Shown here: positions 18,618 through 27,887 of the stretch, one piece after another | Layout: each line of letters begins with the position of its first letter | How positions within the stretch are numbered: position 1 is the first letter of the stretch | From: Gammaproteobacteria bacterium | Lineage (GTDB): Bacteria > Pseudomonadota > Gammaproteobacteria > DSM-16500 | NCBI GenBank assembly: GCA_019634835.1 | Contig: JAHCAO010000010.1 | Span: 1-64,000 of the forward strand | DNA: 64,000 nt | Direction: 5' to 3' | Position numbers and translations under genes: made by a program | The notes under the pieces: model-generated | What the model saw: only the letters and a program-made list of their open reading frames with translations | Databases searched by the model: none | Told to the model about the DNA's origin: nothing

Positions 18618-20957
18618 ATGCAGCAAATGCCTGACATTCTTGATTTTTCCCAACTGTCCATAGATGCAATTGAACAATTGTTGCAACAATATCACCTAGG
18701 TTTAACCGTCGATGAAGTTTTGACGATTCAGCATGAATTGCTCAAGCGTCCTCCCACCTTTGCAGAATGTGTTTTATGGTCTATTCAAGGTTCTGAGCAT
18801 TGCTCATATAAAAGTACCCGTCAGTATTTGCAGCAATTTGTGACGGCAGGACCTCATATTATTTTAGGCCCCAAAGAAGATGCAGGCATTGTTGCGGTAG
18901 CAACGGATAATCAAGGCATACGTTATGGTGTGGTCGTGAGTCATGAATCTCATAATCACCCTTCTCAAATTGTTCCTTATGAAGGCGCGGCAACAGGAGT
19001 GGGTGGAAATGTTCGTGATGTCTCCTGCATGGGCGCAGAAGTGATTGCTGTTGCAGACAGTTTACGTTTTGGTGATATTCATCGTTCTAAAACACACTGG
19101 ATTCATGAAGGTGTGGTCGGGGGAATTGGAGGTTATGGCAATCCCCTTGGCATACCTAATCTAGCAGGCGATGTTTATTATGATTCTGCTTATAACGAAA
19201 ATTGCTTAGTAACAGTCGTGACATTAGGTGTGGTACGTGAAGACCATATCATACATTCTTATGCTCCTGCCAATGCGGAAAATTATGTTTACATTCTTGT
19301 CGGTAAGCCAACAGACAATAGTGGTTTTGGTGGTGCAGCGTTTGCTTCTTCAACATTGCGAGAAGAACATAAAGAGAGAAATAAAGGTGCGGTACAAGAA
19401 CCTAACGCCTTTTTACAGCGACATATTCTCAAAGCAAATAATGCTTTATTTAAGTGGCTTCGTGAGCAAAACTTAACTGATAAAGTAGGGTTTAAAGATT
19501 TAGGAGCGGGTGGAATTGCTTGCGCCAGTGTTGAACTGGCAGAAGCAGGTGGATATGGTGCTGAGATTGATCTTGAGCAAGTCCCAACGAGTATGTCCGA
19601 TTTACTACCAGCAGTAGTGTTATGTTCTGAGACGCAAGAACGTTTTATGTGGGTGGTGCCAGAACATTTAGTTGATGCTATTCTCGCGCATTACAATGAA
19701 ACATTTGCTTTGCCGCAAGTATCCGAAGGTGCGCAAGCTGCTGTGATTGGCAAGATTCGTGCGGATGGATTATATGTAGTGAAGTATTGTGGTAAAGAAT
19801 TAGTGCGAGCAAGAGCACAAGATGTAACAAAGGGTATTCTTTATGACCGCCCTTTTACGAAAAAAGTACCTATACAGGTGGAACCATCATTCTCTACACC
19901 AATTAATTTCAATGATGTGTTATTACAGATATTAGCACATGAAAATATTTCCTCTCGTGCACCCATTTTTGAAACTTATGATAAGCAAGTGCAAGGCCGT
20001 ACCGTAATAGAAGCTGGTTGGGCTGATGCGGGCGTTATGGCGCCATTTAATGAAGATAAATATCCAGAAGAAATTCGTCACGTGGGTATCGCATTAGCAC
20101 TAGATCAAAACCCCCGTTACAATAAAATCGATGCTTACTGGGGGGCTGTCAATTCGGTGTTGGAATCAGTACGCAATGTGGTAGCAGTCGGCGCCACGCC
20201 GCTGTCACTGTCAGACTGTTTATGTTTTGGTAATCCCGAAAAACCAGAGCAAATGGGTGAATTTGTAGATTCTGTGCGTGGTATTGTGGATGCATGCCGG
20301 GCTGTTACAATGAAAGATCAGCCAAATACAACATTGCCTATTATTTCTGGCAATGTATCTTTGTATAACGAATCTACTCAGGGTGTAATACCGCCTAGTC
20401 CCATGATTGCTTGCTTGGGATCACTGTCTGATGTGTCTATAGCAATCACTTATGATTTGAAACGCACAGACTCTATGATTGTCATGGTGGGTGAGCGTAA
20501 AGATGAATGTGGTGGTAGTGTGTTTTACCAACTTTATGGTGAGCTAGGCTGCAATTTACCTCAGCCGGATTTGAGCGGTTTCGCCAATGAAGTGCACGCT
20601 GTGCATGAGGCAATACAACAACATCTCATTCTTGCTGCACACGATATCTCCGATGGGGGGATTGCTGTGGCATTAGCTGAGATGAGTTTTAAAAATCATA
20701 TTGGTGTAAAAATTGAAATTCAAGGCGAGTTAGCAACAGAGAAAAAAATGTTTGCTGAAACGGGTGGGTTTGTGCTTGAAGTTGCTCGCGATAAAATAAA
20801 TGATCTCAAAAAGATTTTTGCAAAATATCAGGTGTCCATGATGATTCTTGGTGAAACCACCACTGAGCCGTGGTTACGTATGAACGCTGTAATTGATTTG
20901 CCGGTGGATAAGGCGAAAACCGCTTGGGAGAACGGATTGCGGGAGAAATTATTGTAA
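18618..20957 (+). CDS. purL: Phosphoribosylformylglycinamidine synthase, small-type PurL
   Basis: 779 residues, the length of the short PurL that works as a PurL-PurQ-PurS complex, not the ~1300-residue fused enzyme usual in gamma-proteobacteria. It makes FGAM from FGAR with ATP and glutamine-derived ammonia. Markers are EHCSYKSTR near residue 55, SHESHNHPSQIVPYEGAATG, the DLGAGGIACASVE block, and GNVSLYNES and HDISDGGIAVALAE in the second half. The last base of its stop is the first base of the purM ATG (TAATG). First gene of a seven-gene purine operon. Confidence 0.96.
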   Translation: MQQMPDILDFSQLSIDAIEQLLQQYHLGLTVDEVLTIQHELLKRPPTFAECVLWSIQGSEHCSYKSTRQYLQQFVTAGPHIILGPKEDAGIVAVATDNQGIRYGVVVSHESHNHPSQIVPYEGAATGVGGNVRDVSCMGAEVIAVADSLRFGDIHRSKTHWIHEGVVGGIGGYGNPLGIPNLAGDVYYDSAYNENCLVTVVTLGVVREDHIIHSYAPANAENYVYILVGKPTDNSGFGGAAFASSTLREEHKERNKGAVQEPNAFLQRHILKANNALFKWLREQNLTDKVGFKDLGAGGIACASVELAEAGGYGAEIDLEQVPTSMSDLLPAVVLCSETQERFMWVVPEHLVDAILAHYNETFALPQVSEGAQAAVIGKIRADGLYVVKYCGKELVRARAQDVTKGILYDRPFTKKVPIQVEPSFSTPINFNDVLLQILAHENISSRAPIFETYDKQVQGRTVIEAGWADAGVMAPFNEDKYPEEIRHVGIALALDQNPRYNKIDAYWGAVNSVLESVRNVVAVGATPLSLSDCLCFGNPEKPEQMGEFVDSVRGIVDACRAVTMKDQPNTTLPIISGNVSLYNESTQGVIPPSPMIACLGSLSDVSIAITYDLKRTDSMIVMVGERKDECGGSVFYQLYGELGCNLPQPDLSGFANEVHAVHEAIQQHLILAAHDISDGGIAVALAEMSFKNHIGVKIEIQGELATEKKMFAETGGFVLEVARDKINDLKKIFAKYQVSMMILGETTTEPWLRMNAVIDLPVDKAKTAWENGLREKLL

Positions 20958-22000
20958 TGAGCGGCATGAATTATAAATCTGCAGGTGTTGATATTGAAGC
21001 AGGCAATGAAGCGGTACGGCGTATTAAGCAATCAGTAGAAAGTACTTTTTCTCCCTGTGTATTAACAGGGATAGGCAGTTTTGGCGCAATGTTTGATTTG
21101 AAGCCGCTGATGCAGCAATACCAACATCCTGTTTTAGTGCAAAGCATTGATGGTGTTGGCACTAAAATAATGATAGCGAAAATGATGCAGAAATTTGACA
21201 CCATAGGAATAGATCTTGTCAGTGCAACGGCGAATGACATTATTGTATTGGGTGCTAAACCTCTCACTTTGTTGGATTATATTGCTAACGATAAGTTGAA
21301 ACCTGATGTGATTGAACAGATCATGATAGGTATGGTGAACGCTTGTCGCGAAAATGCTATTTCACTGGTAGGGGGTGAAACAGCAGAAATGCCAGGAACT
21401 TACTTACCAGGAGAACATGATTTAGTTGGTGTGATCACAGGGGTAGTAGAAAGAGATAAAGCGATTTTAGGTAAGGATATTGTAGCGGGTGATGTCATCG
21501 TTGCGTTTCCATCCAGTGGATTGCATACCAATGGATACTCTCTTGCGCGTAAATTATTTTTTGAGATAGGCAAATATCACGTCAATTCTCATCTTCCTGA
21601 ACTTGGCCATTCAGTTGGCGAGGAATTATTAGCGCCTCATATTAATTACACTAGACCAGTCTTACACTTACTAGCGAAAGAAATTCCCATTAAGGGCATG
21701 GCGCATATTACAGGTGGTGGATTATTGGAGAATATTCCACGTATTTTACCAGCGAATTGCGCAGTTGAAATTGATAGGAATACTTGTCCTGTCCTACCCA
21801 TTTTTAATGTGTTACGTCAGTTAGGCCAGTTGGAAGATAACGAAATGTACCGTACGTTTAACATGGGCGTGGGGTTAATCATGATTGTGCCCCAGTCGGC
21901 AGTGGAATCGATGCGTGTAGAATTAAAAATATTTCCCGATTTTCCTCTCTATGAAATTGGGCAGGTGGTGAGTGGTAAACCCGAAGTGAGGTTACTGTGA
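20957..22000 (+). CDS. purM: Phosphoribosylformylglycinamidine cyclo-ligase (AIR synthetase)
   Basis: 347 residues from the ATG at 20957, which overlaps the purL stop by one base; this start gives the standard MNYKSAGVDIEAGNEAV opening. It closes FGAM to AIR using ATP. Conserved blocks: GIGSFGAMFDL, SIDGVGTKIMIA, GIDLVSATANDI, VGGETAEMPGTY, FPSSGLHTNGYSLAR and HITGGGLLENIPR. The stop overlaps the purQ GTG start (GTGA), indicating coupled translation. Confidence 0.97.
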   Translation: MSGMNYKSAGVDIEAGNEAVRRIKQSVESTFSPCVLTGIGSFGAMFDLKPLMQQYQHPVLVQSIDGVGTKIMIAKMMQKFDTIGIDLVSATANDIIVLGAKPLTLLDYIANDKLKPDVIEQIMIGMVNACRENAISLVGGETAEMPGTYLPGEHDLVGVITGVVERDKAILGKDIVAGDVIVAFPSSGLHTNGYSLARKLFFEIGKYHVNSHLPELGHSVGEELLAPHINYTRPVLHLLAKEIPIKGMAHITGGGLLENIPRILPANCAVEIDRNTCPVLPIFNVLRQLGQLEDNEMYRTFNMGVGLIMIVPQSAVESMRVELKIFPDFPLYEIGQVVSGKPEVRLL

Positions 22001-23253
22001 TCCGTATCGCGATTGTCCAATTTCCTGGTTCAAATTGTGAGCGCGAAACGATGTTAGCGGTAAAGCGCGTTGGCATGGAACCTGTAGAATTTTTATGGAA
22101 TGAATCCCATGATAAATTACAGGAAATGGATGGTTATATCATTGTGGGTGGTTTTTCTTATGAAGATCGCTCTCGCGCGGGGATTATCGCTGCTTTGGAT
22201 CCCGTTATGCGGGAAATTGCTGCGCAAAGTGCTAAAGGTAAACCGGTGCTTGGCATCTGTAATGGTGCACAAATTCTAGTAGAAACAGGCCTGGTGCCAG
22301 GATTAGAAAATAATAAAACTGCTATGGTGCTAACAGAAAACAAACGTGTTGCAAACGATAAGATTCTTGGCACAGGATATTATAATGCATGGGTGAATAT
22401 CAGGTTGAGTGATCAATATCAACGTAATGCCTTTACCCGTCGCTTAGCGCCAAGTGACATTGTGCAGGTTCCTGTTGCACATGGCGAAGGCCGGTTTGTG
22501 ATGACTGAAGCTTTGCTAAAAGAAATCGAAGAGCAAGGATTAAATGTATTTCAATACTGCGCTTCTGATGGGGCTATTGTTGATAGTTTTCCCATTAACC
22601 CTAATGGATCAGTGCGTAACATTGCTGCTGTTTCCAATAAAGCAGGTAATGTGATGGCAATGATGCCGCATCCTGAGCGAACCATAAATGGCGATTCTAT
22701 TTTTCAATCCATGCATGATTATATCGCTGAGGGCAGGGTGGAGCATACGACACCGCTTAACTATTATCCGCGGCGCGCTGCTATTCCTGCTTATCAAAAA
22801 AATGAGACCAGTTATGAATGTATTATCGAGCTGATCATTACGGATAACCATGCATTGACAGTACAAAATACCTTGCGGCAGCGGGGCATTCCTGTTGTGG
22901 TAAGACGCCAAATGCATTGGGAAATACAGTGTGATGCGCCTGTAACCTGGCAGCAAATCAAAAAAAGCGGTGTTTTATATAATGAACGCAAAGAGGTTGA
23001 AGTATTTCCCAAGGATTTTGCTGCCACGCCATCATTGCGATACCTGGTGCGTCCGCGGGAAGATTTATTAGGACAACAAAAGCACCAGACCTTGAAAGAC
23101 CATTTTGCTATTCAAGGGATCCAGGCAATTTATCATGGTGTTTTATGGCATTTTAGTGCTGAAAACGCTAATATAGCTGATCTGATAGATGACATCATAC
23201 ACACTAACATTATACATAACCCATATGCCCATGAATGCTACCAATACCGCTGA
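21997..23253 (+). CDS. purQ: PurQ glutaminase subunit with C-terminal PurS-like extension
   Basis: 418 residues; PurQ is normally 220-270. Residues 1-245 are a class I glutamine amidotransferase: VQFPGSNCERE start, GGFSYEDRSRAG, nucleophile Cys in VLGICNGAQILVE, and catalytic His/Glu in MMPHPER. From about residue 268 come two similar halves (YECIIELIITDNHALTVQNT, then YLVRPREDLLGQQK with the ending NIIHNPYAHECYQY). The second half resembles PurS, including its Leu-rich helix and the NP..E.Y tail. No separate purS lies in the operon, so I infer PurQ-PurS fusion. GTG start overlapping purM. Confidence 0.85.
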   Translation: MIRIAIVQFPGSNCERETMLAVKRVGMEPVEFLWNESHDKLQEMDGYIIVGGFSYEDRSRAGIIAALDPVMREIAAQSAKGKPVLGICNGAQILVETGLVPGLENNKTAMVLTENKRVANDKILGTGYYNAWVNIRLSDQYQRNAFTRRLAPSDIVQVPVAHGEGRFVMTEALLKEIEEQGLNVFQYCASDGAIVDSFPINPNGSVRNIAAVSNKAGNVMAMMPHPERTINGDSIFQSMHDYIAEGRVEHTTPLNYYPRRAAIPAYQKNETSYECIIELIITDNHALTVQNTLRQRGIPVVVRRQMHWEIQCDAPVTWQQIKKSGVLYNERKEVEVFPKDFAATPSLRYLVRPREDLLGQQKHQTLKDHFAIQGIQAIYHGVLWHFSAENANIADLIDDIIHTNIIHNPYAHECYQYR

Positions 23254-24220
23254 CCATTATCTGGATCAAATCCGAGCTGCCTTACCTTACTGTTTAGTAG
23301 AAACGTCTTTTGCGTTTGGACAAAAATACCAAGGCAAAGTGAGAGACGCCTATGATCTAGGTGACAGGCTGATATTAATTACTACGGATAGGTTGACTGC
23401 TTTTGATCGTCAATTAGCTACGATTCCGTACAAAGGCCAGGTGTTAAATTTAATCAGTGCTTGGTGGTTTGAACAAACAGCTGAGATTGTTCCCAATCAT
23501 TTGATCGCAATCCCTGATCCTAATGTGGTGATCGCAAAAAAATGCAGCGTTTTTCCTATCGAATTTGTCGTGCGCGGTTATATTACCGGAACGACAGAAA
23601 CCTCTTTATGGACACAATATCAAAAAGGCGTGCGTCATTATTGTGGGATTTCTTTTCCAGAAGGATTGTATAAAAATCAGAAGCTCGATAAGCCGGTTTT
23701 GACCCCGACCACCAAAGAAAAAGACCATGACCGGCCAATTACACCAAAAGAAATTGTTTCAGAAGGCTGGATGTCGCAAGCCGATTGGGATGAGGCAAGT
23801 CATTTAGCGTTGAAATTATATCAGGCTGGTGTTGAGATGGCAGAAAGACATGGCTTGATCCTGGTAGATACTAAATATGAATTTGGCCGTGATCTTGACG
23901 GTAACATTATTGTTGTCGATGAAATTCACACACCGGATTCTAGCCGGTACTGGCTGGCTAATAGTTATATTGAGCGAGTGGCGCAAGGGTTAGAACCCGA
24001 AAATATTGATAAGGAGTTTTTGCGCTTATGGTTTGCTAAGCACTGTGATCCTTATAAAGATGCAGTATTGCCGTCTGCTCCTCAAGAATTGGTGGAATCA
24101 TTGTCTGCACGTTATATTCAGTTATATGAAATGATTACGGGCAAGATGTTTTCTTTTATGCAACCGCCTGGGCCTATTGCGCAACGTATCATGCGTCATG
24201 TAGCAGGATACTTGGGGTGA
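23225..24220 (+). CDS. purC: SAICAR synthetase
   Basis: Ligates aspartate to CAIR. About 331 residues from the ATG at 23225; a second ATG at 23231 is equally plausible, and neither has a strong ribosome site. Either start overlaps the purQ end by 23-29 bases. It is the longer (eukaryote/archaeal-like) PurC type. Key blocks: GQKYQGKVRDAYDLGDRLIL, TDRLTAFDRQLATIPYKG, VFPIEFVVRGYITGT, LVDTKYEFG and DEIHTPDSSRYW. Fourth gene of the operon. Confidence 0.95.
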   Translation: MPMNATNTADHYLDQIRAALPYCLVETSFAFGQKYQGKVRDAYDLGDRLILITTDRLTAFDRQLATIPYKGQVLNLISAWWFEQTAEIVPNHLIAIPDPNVVIAKKCSVFPIEFVVRGYITGTTETSLWTQYQKGVRHYCGISFPEGLYKNQKLDKPVLTPTTKEKDHDRPITPKEIVSEGWMSQADWDEASHLALKLYQAGVEMAERHGLILVDTKYEFGRDLDGNIIVVDEIHTPDSSRYWLANSYIERVAQGLEPENIDKEFLRLWFAKHCDPYKDAVLPSAPQELVESLSARYIQLYEMITGKMFSFMQPPGPIAQRIMRHVAGYLG

Positions 24221-24227
24221 GGGATGC

Positions 24228-25733
24228 ATGTGTGGAATAGTGGGAATTTATAGTCATGAACCTGTTGCGGCAGAATTGTATGATAGCCTGATACATTTGC
24301 AGCATCGCGGACAAGATGCGGCTGGCATTCTGACTTGCGATGAACGATTCTATTCTAAGCACGGATTAGGGTTAGTCAGAGAGATTTTTACGCCGCAAGA
24401 TATTTCCCCACTGAAAGGCAACATCGGTATTGCGCATGCACGTTATCCAACCGCTGGTGGATATAGCGAGTCAGACATTCAACCTCTTTGGATTGGGAGC
24501 CCACGTGGTATCGCACTGGCTCACAATGGCAATCTAGTTAACTATCAAGAATTGGCGGATGAAATTCGGTTGCGGCAATACCGACACTTAAATTCTTCTC
24601 TTGATTCAGAAGCATTGCTGCTGATGTTGGCAGATAAGCTTGCCACTCATTCTTACTTAGATGATGATGACGAACAATTCTTTAAGCAATTATGTGCGGC
24701 AGTAAAGCATATTTTTGATCGTATTGAAGGAGCTTATTCTATTGTTGGGGTTGTTATAGGCAAAGGATTAGTAGCATTTCGTGATCCACATGGCATACGT
24801 CCTTTGGTTTTGGGGGAGCGTCAGCGCAAGGATGGCACGAGTGATTATATTTTTGCCTCAGAAACAACAGCGTTTTATGCTCTTGGCTTTGAGCCAAAGG
24901 GAGATTTACAACCAGGTGAAGTGGTATATGTCAGCAAAGCTGGCAAATTGTTTCGTCATGTTGTAGAGGCGAGAGAATTCAGGCCCTGTGTTTTTGAGTA
25001 TGTTTATTTTGCTCGCCCTGATTCCACATTAGATGGGGTAAGTGTTTATCGAGCACGGTTGCGTATGGGGCAGAATCTCGCGCGGAGTTGGAAAGAAAAA
25101 TATCCTGATATTGTGCCTGATGTTGTGATACCCGCTCCTTTCACGGCAAATACCGCAGCTTTATCTTTTGCGCATGAATTAGGCGTGCGTTATTCTGAGG
25201 GATTGTATAAAAATCCTTTTATTGGCCGTACATTCATTATGCCCAATCAACAAGCCCGCTCACGCAGCGTGCGCTATAAGCTAACTCCACAGAGAACAGA
25301 AATTGAGAATAAAACAGTTTTGATTGTTGATGATAGTATTGTGCGAGGTACTACCTCGCGCGAAATTGTGAAGATGGTACGTGAGTTTGGAGCGAAAGAA
25401 ATTTTTTTTGTATCTACTTGTCCGCCAATTAAAAATCCTTGTTTTTATGGAATTGATATTCCATCTCGTGTTGAATTGATTGCTGCAAATCACACGGAAG
25501 ATCGGATTTGTCACTATCTGGGTGTGGACAGGCTACTGTATCAGTCCCAAGAAGATTTAGTGGAAGCAGTGGTTCGCCGCGGGCAGCATCAAATCAAAAC
25601 ACCTTGCATGGCATGCATGGACGGCAATTATATTTGCGGAAATATGACAGAAAAAAAAATCCAAGCATTAGAGCAGATCCGTGAAATAGACCGTAGGTCC
25701 AATGCAGAGAAGCAAGAGGATGATAAGAAATGA
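24228..25733 (+). CDS. purF: Amidophosphoribosyltransferase
   Basis: First enzyme of purine synthesis: PRPP plus glutamine to phosphoribosylamine. 501 residues. Cys2 (MCGIVGIY) is the N-terminal nucleophile and appears already exposed, without a propeptide. HLQHRGQDAAGI and AHARYPTAG follow in the glutaminase domain; the phosphoribosyltransferase domain has VLIVDDSIVRGTTSREIV near residue 365. The C-terminal CMACMDGNYICGN cluster lacks clear Fe-S cysteine spacing. It starts seven bases after purC and its stop overlaps purD (ATGA). Confidence 0.97.
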   Translation: MCGIVGIYSHEPVAAELYDSLIHLQHRGQDAAGILTCDERFYSKHGLGLVREIFTPQDISPLKGNIGIAHARYPTAGGYSESDIQPLWIGSPRGIALAHNGNLVNYQELADEIRLRQYRHLNSSLDSEALLLMLADKLATHSYLDDDDEQFFKQLCAAVKHIFDRIEGAYSIVGVVIGKGLVAFRDPHGIRPLVLGERQRKDGTSDYIFASETTAFYALGFEPKGDLQPGEVVYVSKAGKLFRHVVEAREFRPCVFEYVYFARPDSTLDGVSVYRARLRMGQNLARSWKEKYPDIVPDVVIPAPFTANTAALSFAHELGVRYSEGLYKNPFIGRTFIMPNQQARSRSVRYKLTPQRTEIENKTVLIVDDSIVRGTTSREIVKMVREFGAKEIFFVSTCPPIKNPCFYGIDIPSRVELIAANHTEDRICHYLGVDRLLYQSQEDLVEAVVRRGQHQIKTPCMACMDGNYICGNMTEKKIQALEQIREIDRRSNAEKQEDDKK

Positions 25734-27046
25734 ATATCTTAATTGTGGGATCTGGGGCACGTGAGCATGCCATTGCTGCTGCTTTATCTCGTTCGCCGCA
25801 AAAGCCAAATATTTTTTGCTACGGTACATCAGTCAATCCCGGTATTCAACAAATGACAGATGATTACTGGGCGGGTGATATCACTGATGTGAATAGGATT
25901 TCGAAATTAGCGAAAGAGTGGCAAATTCATCTTGCTATCATCGGACCTGAAGCTCCTCTAGAAAAAGGCTTGGCAGATGTGTTGTGGGAGGTAGCAATCC
26001 CAACCGTTGGGCCAAAGAAAAGGTTAGCACAAATTGAAACTAGCAAATCATTTGCGCGTGACCTTATGCTGAAGTATAAAATCCCGGGATTACCTCGTTA
26101 TCAAACTTTTTATGCCATGTCAGGTGTCGAGGCGTTTCTTCATGAACTGGGCGAAGGCCATTATGTGGTTAAAGCAAATGGTCTCATGGGTGGAAAAGGC
26201 GTAAAAGTAGCGGGTGATCATTTGCAATCATTTTCTGAAGCAATCGCCTATTGCAAAGAAATACTGGATGCAGGCCAAGTATTAGTGATTGAAGAAAAAT
26301 TATTGGGCCAAGAATTTTCATTGATGTGTTTTTGTGATGGTGAACACATGGTACCTATGCCAATGGTTCAAGATCATAAAAGAGCATATGCTGGTGATAA
26401 AGGTCCTAATACTGGTGGGATGGGTAGCTACTCGGATGCAAATCATAGTTTACCTTTTTTAATAGAAAAAGATGCCGATGCTGCTTTACGCATTAATAAA
26501 GCTGTTATTCATGCTTTATCGTTAGAGTTGAATGATAAGTTTATTGGTATCTTATATGGTAGTTTTATCGCAACACAAAATGGTGTGTATGTGATTGAAT
26601 TTAACGCGCGCTTTGGTGATCCAGAATCATTGAATGTGTTAACCATTTTAGAATCGGATTTTGTCACTATTTGCCAAGCATTAGTGACAGGCAATCTGGT
26701 GGCTGATCAAGTAAAATTTTCACGACAAGCAACCGTGTGTAAATATGCAGTGCCACAAGGTTATCCAGATGTTTCAGTCAAAGATGTTGCGATTGATGTT
26801 AGCGCGGTAAAAGATCAATCTCACTTGTATTTGTCATCCGTTAATGCAGTGGAGGGGAAAATCTTTGCGATGGGTTCACGAACTGCTGCTTATGTCGGAG
26901 TGGCAGATTCGATTTTCGCAGCGGAGGAAATTGCTGAGAAAGAAATTTGTGAAATTGATGGTCCATTATTTCATCGTGAAGATATTGGTACAAAACAATT
27001 GATTCAGCGTCGTATTGACGACATGCGCAGGTTAAGGGAACAATGA
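25730..27046 (+). CDS. purD: Phosphoribosylamine-glycine ligase (GAR synthetase)
   Basis: 438 residues. ATP-grasp enzyme joining phosphoribosylamine to glycine. Visible blocks: the N-terminal MNILIVGSGAREHAIAAAL, IIGPEAPLEKGLADVL, VVKANGLMGGKGVKV in the ATP-grasp domain, DHKRAYAGDKGPNTGGMGSY and the metal-binding VIEFNARFGDPE. Four-base ATGA overlaps at both ends join it to purF and purN. Confidence 0.97.
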   Translation: MNILIVGSGAREHAIAAALSRSPQKPNIFCYGTSVNPGIQQMTDDYWAGDITDVNRISKLAKEWQIHLAIIGPEAPLEKGLADVLWEVAIPTVGPKKRLAQIETSKSFARDLMLKYKIPGLPRYQTFYAMSGVEAFLHELGEGHYVVKANGLMGGKGVKVAGDHLQSFSEAIAYCKEILDAGQVLVIEEKLLGQEFSLMCFCDGEHMVPMPMVQDHKRAYAGDKGPNTGGMGSYSDANHSLPFLIEKDADAALRINKAVIHALSLELNDKFIGILYGSFIATQNGVYVIEFNARFGDPESLNVLTILESDFVTICQALVTGNLVADQVKFSRQATVCKYAVPQGYPDVSVKDVAIDVSAVKDQSHLYLSSVNAVEGKIFAMGSRTAAYVGVADSIFAAEEIAEKEICEIDGPLFHREDIGTKQLIQRRIDDMRRLREQ

Positions 27047-27630
27047 TCCGTTTAGGTATTTTGGGTTCAACACGCGGTACTAATTTAAATGCCATAGTCA
27101 CAGCCATCCAGTGTCAACGGCTATCAGCAACGCTTGAGATTGTCATTAGTAATAAATCTTCCGCACCCATTCTTGAGCGCGCTTCTATGTTTGGGCTGCA
27201 TGCCGAATTTGTAGATCCAACGGGATTGACGCGAGAAGAACATGATTTGAAAGTATCAAATTTACTTAAGCATCATTCGGTCGATCTTGTAGTATTAATG
27301 GGTTACATGCGCATTTTATCAGGAAGCTTTATTGCTGCTTGGAAAGATAAAGTGATAAACGTGCATCCATCACTTCTGCCTGCTTACCAAGGCATGATGG
27401 ACTTGGATGTGCATCGTGCGGTGATTGCAGCAAAGGAGCGTGAAACAGGTTGTACCGTGCACTATGTTACCGAACGGGTAGATAGTGGCCCTATGATTTT
27501 GCAAAAGAAATGCCAAGTATATGCTGCGGATACGGTAGAAGAATTAAAAGCTCGCGTCCAGCAATTAGAAGGTGAAGTGTTAGTGGAAGCAATTGAAAAA
27601 ATTATCCAACAGGCAATGGTTAACAGGTGA
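27043..27630 (+). CDS. purN: Phosphoribosylglycinamide formyltransferase (GART)
   Basis: 195 residues. Transfers the formyl group of 10-formyl-THF to GAR. The N-terminal GILGSTRGTNLNAIV holds the phosphate loop. The catalytic region has LMGYMRILSG, NVHPSLLPAYQG with the catalytic His, and HYVTERVDSGPMI with the catalytic Asp. The usual G.DAH after HPSLLPAYQG is replaced here by MMDLDVHRAV, a small departure worth noting. Last gene of the operon; a family 2 repeat begins at its stop. Confidence 0.94.
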   Translation: MIRLGILGSTRGTNLNAIVTAIQCQRLSATLEIVISNKSSAPILERASMFGLHAEFVDPTGLTREEHDLKVSNLLKHHSVDLVVLMGYMRILSGSFIAAWKDKVINVHPSLLPAYQGMMDLDVHRAVIAAKERETGCTVHYVTERVDSGPMILQKKCQVYAADTVEELKARVQQLEGEVLVEAIEKIIQQAMVNR

Positions 27631-27632
27631 AC

Positions 27633-27810
27633 GTTCGTTTAGCCTATGAAAATTTAAGATTAGCGTCTTCCTCTTGTGGAGGCTGTCTGTTCCAGCTGAA
27701 AGAATTGCTGGGTTGCGCGGCCGTAGACAAAAGGATCCAGGCTCGCTCGTGTTGGGGGTTTGTCTGGATACTGCAACAACGTCGGTACGACGCCTCTGTG
27801 ACAAAAAAAC
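27633..27810. repeat. Dispersed intergenic repeat, family 2 copy 1
   Basis: Shares with 32326-32510 the order GTTCGTTTA.CCT, AAAATTTAAGATTAGCG, CCTCTTG.G.AGG.TG, then CGTAGACAA.AGGATCC. It begins directly at the purN stop and fills most of the gap to the next gene. A 75-codon open frame crosses it, but the likeness to two other noncoding copies argues against coding. Confidence 0.65.
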
Positions 27811-27887
27811 AGCGGATTGTGGATTCATCGAATACTTACGTCAATAGATCCTAGTTAATTAGTTTTAATTCAAAAACGAGGAAAATT

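Noticed and set aside
27627-27854. 75-codon ORF starting at the purN stop (GTGA overlap)
   Set aside because: It lies wholly in a family 2 repeat, and the related copies at 32.3 and 42.8 kb are not open in that frame; the peptide has no family features.
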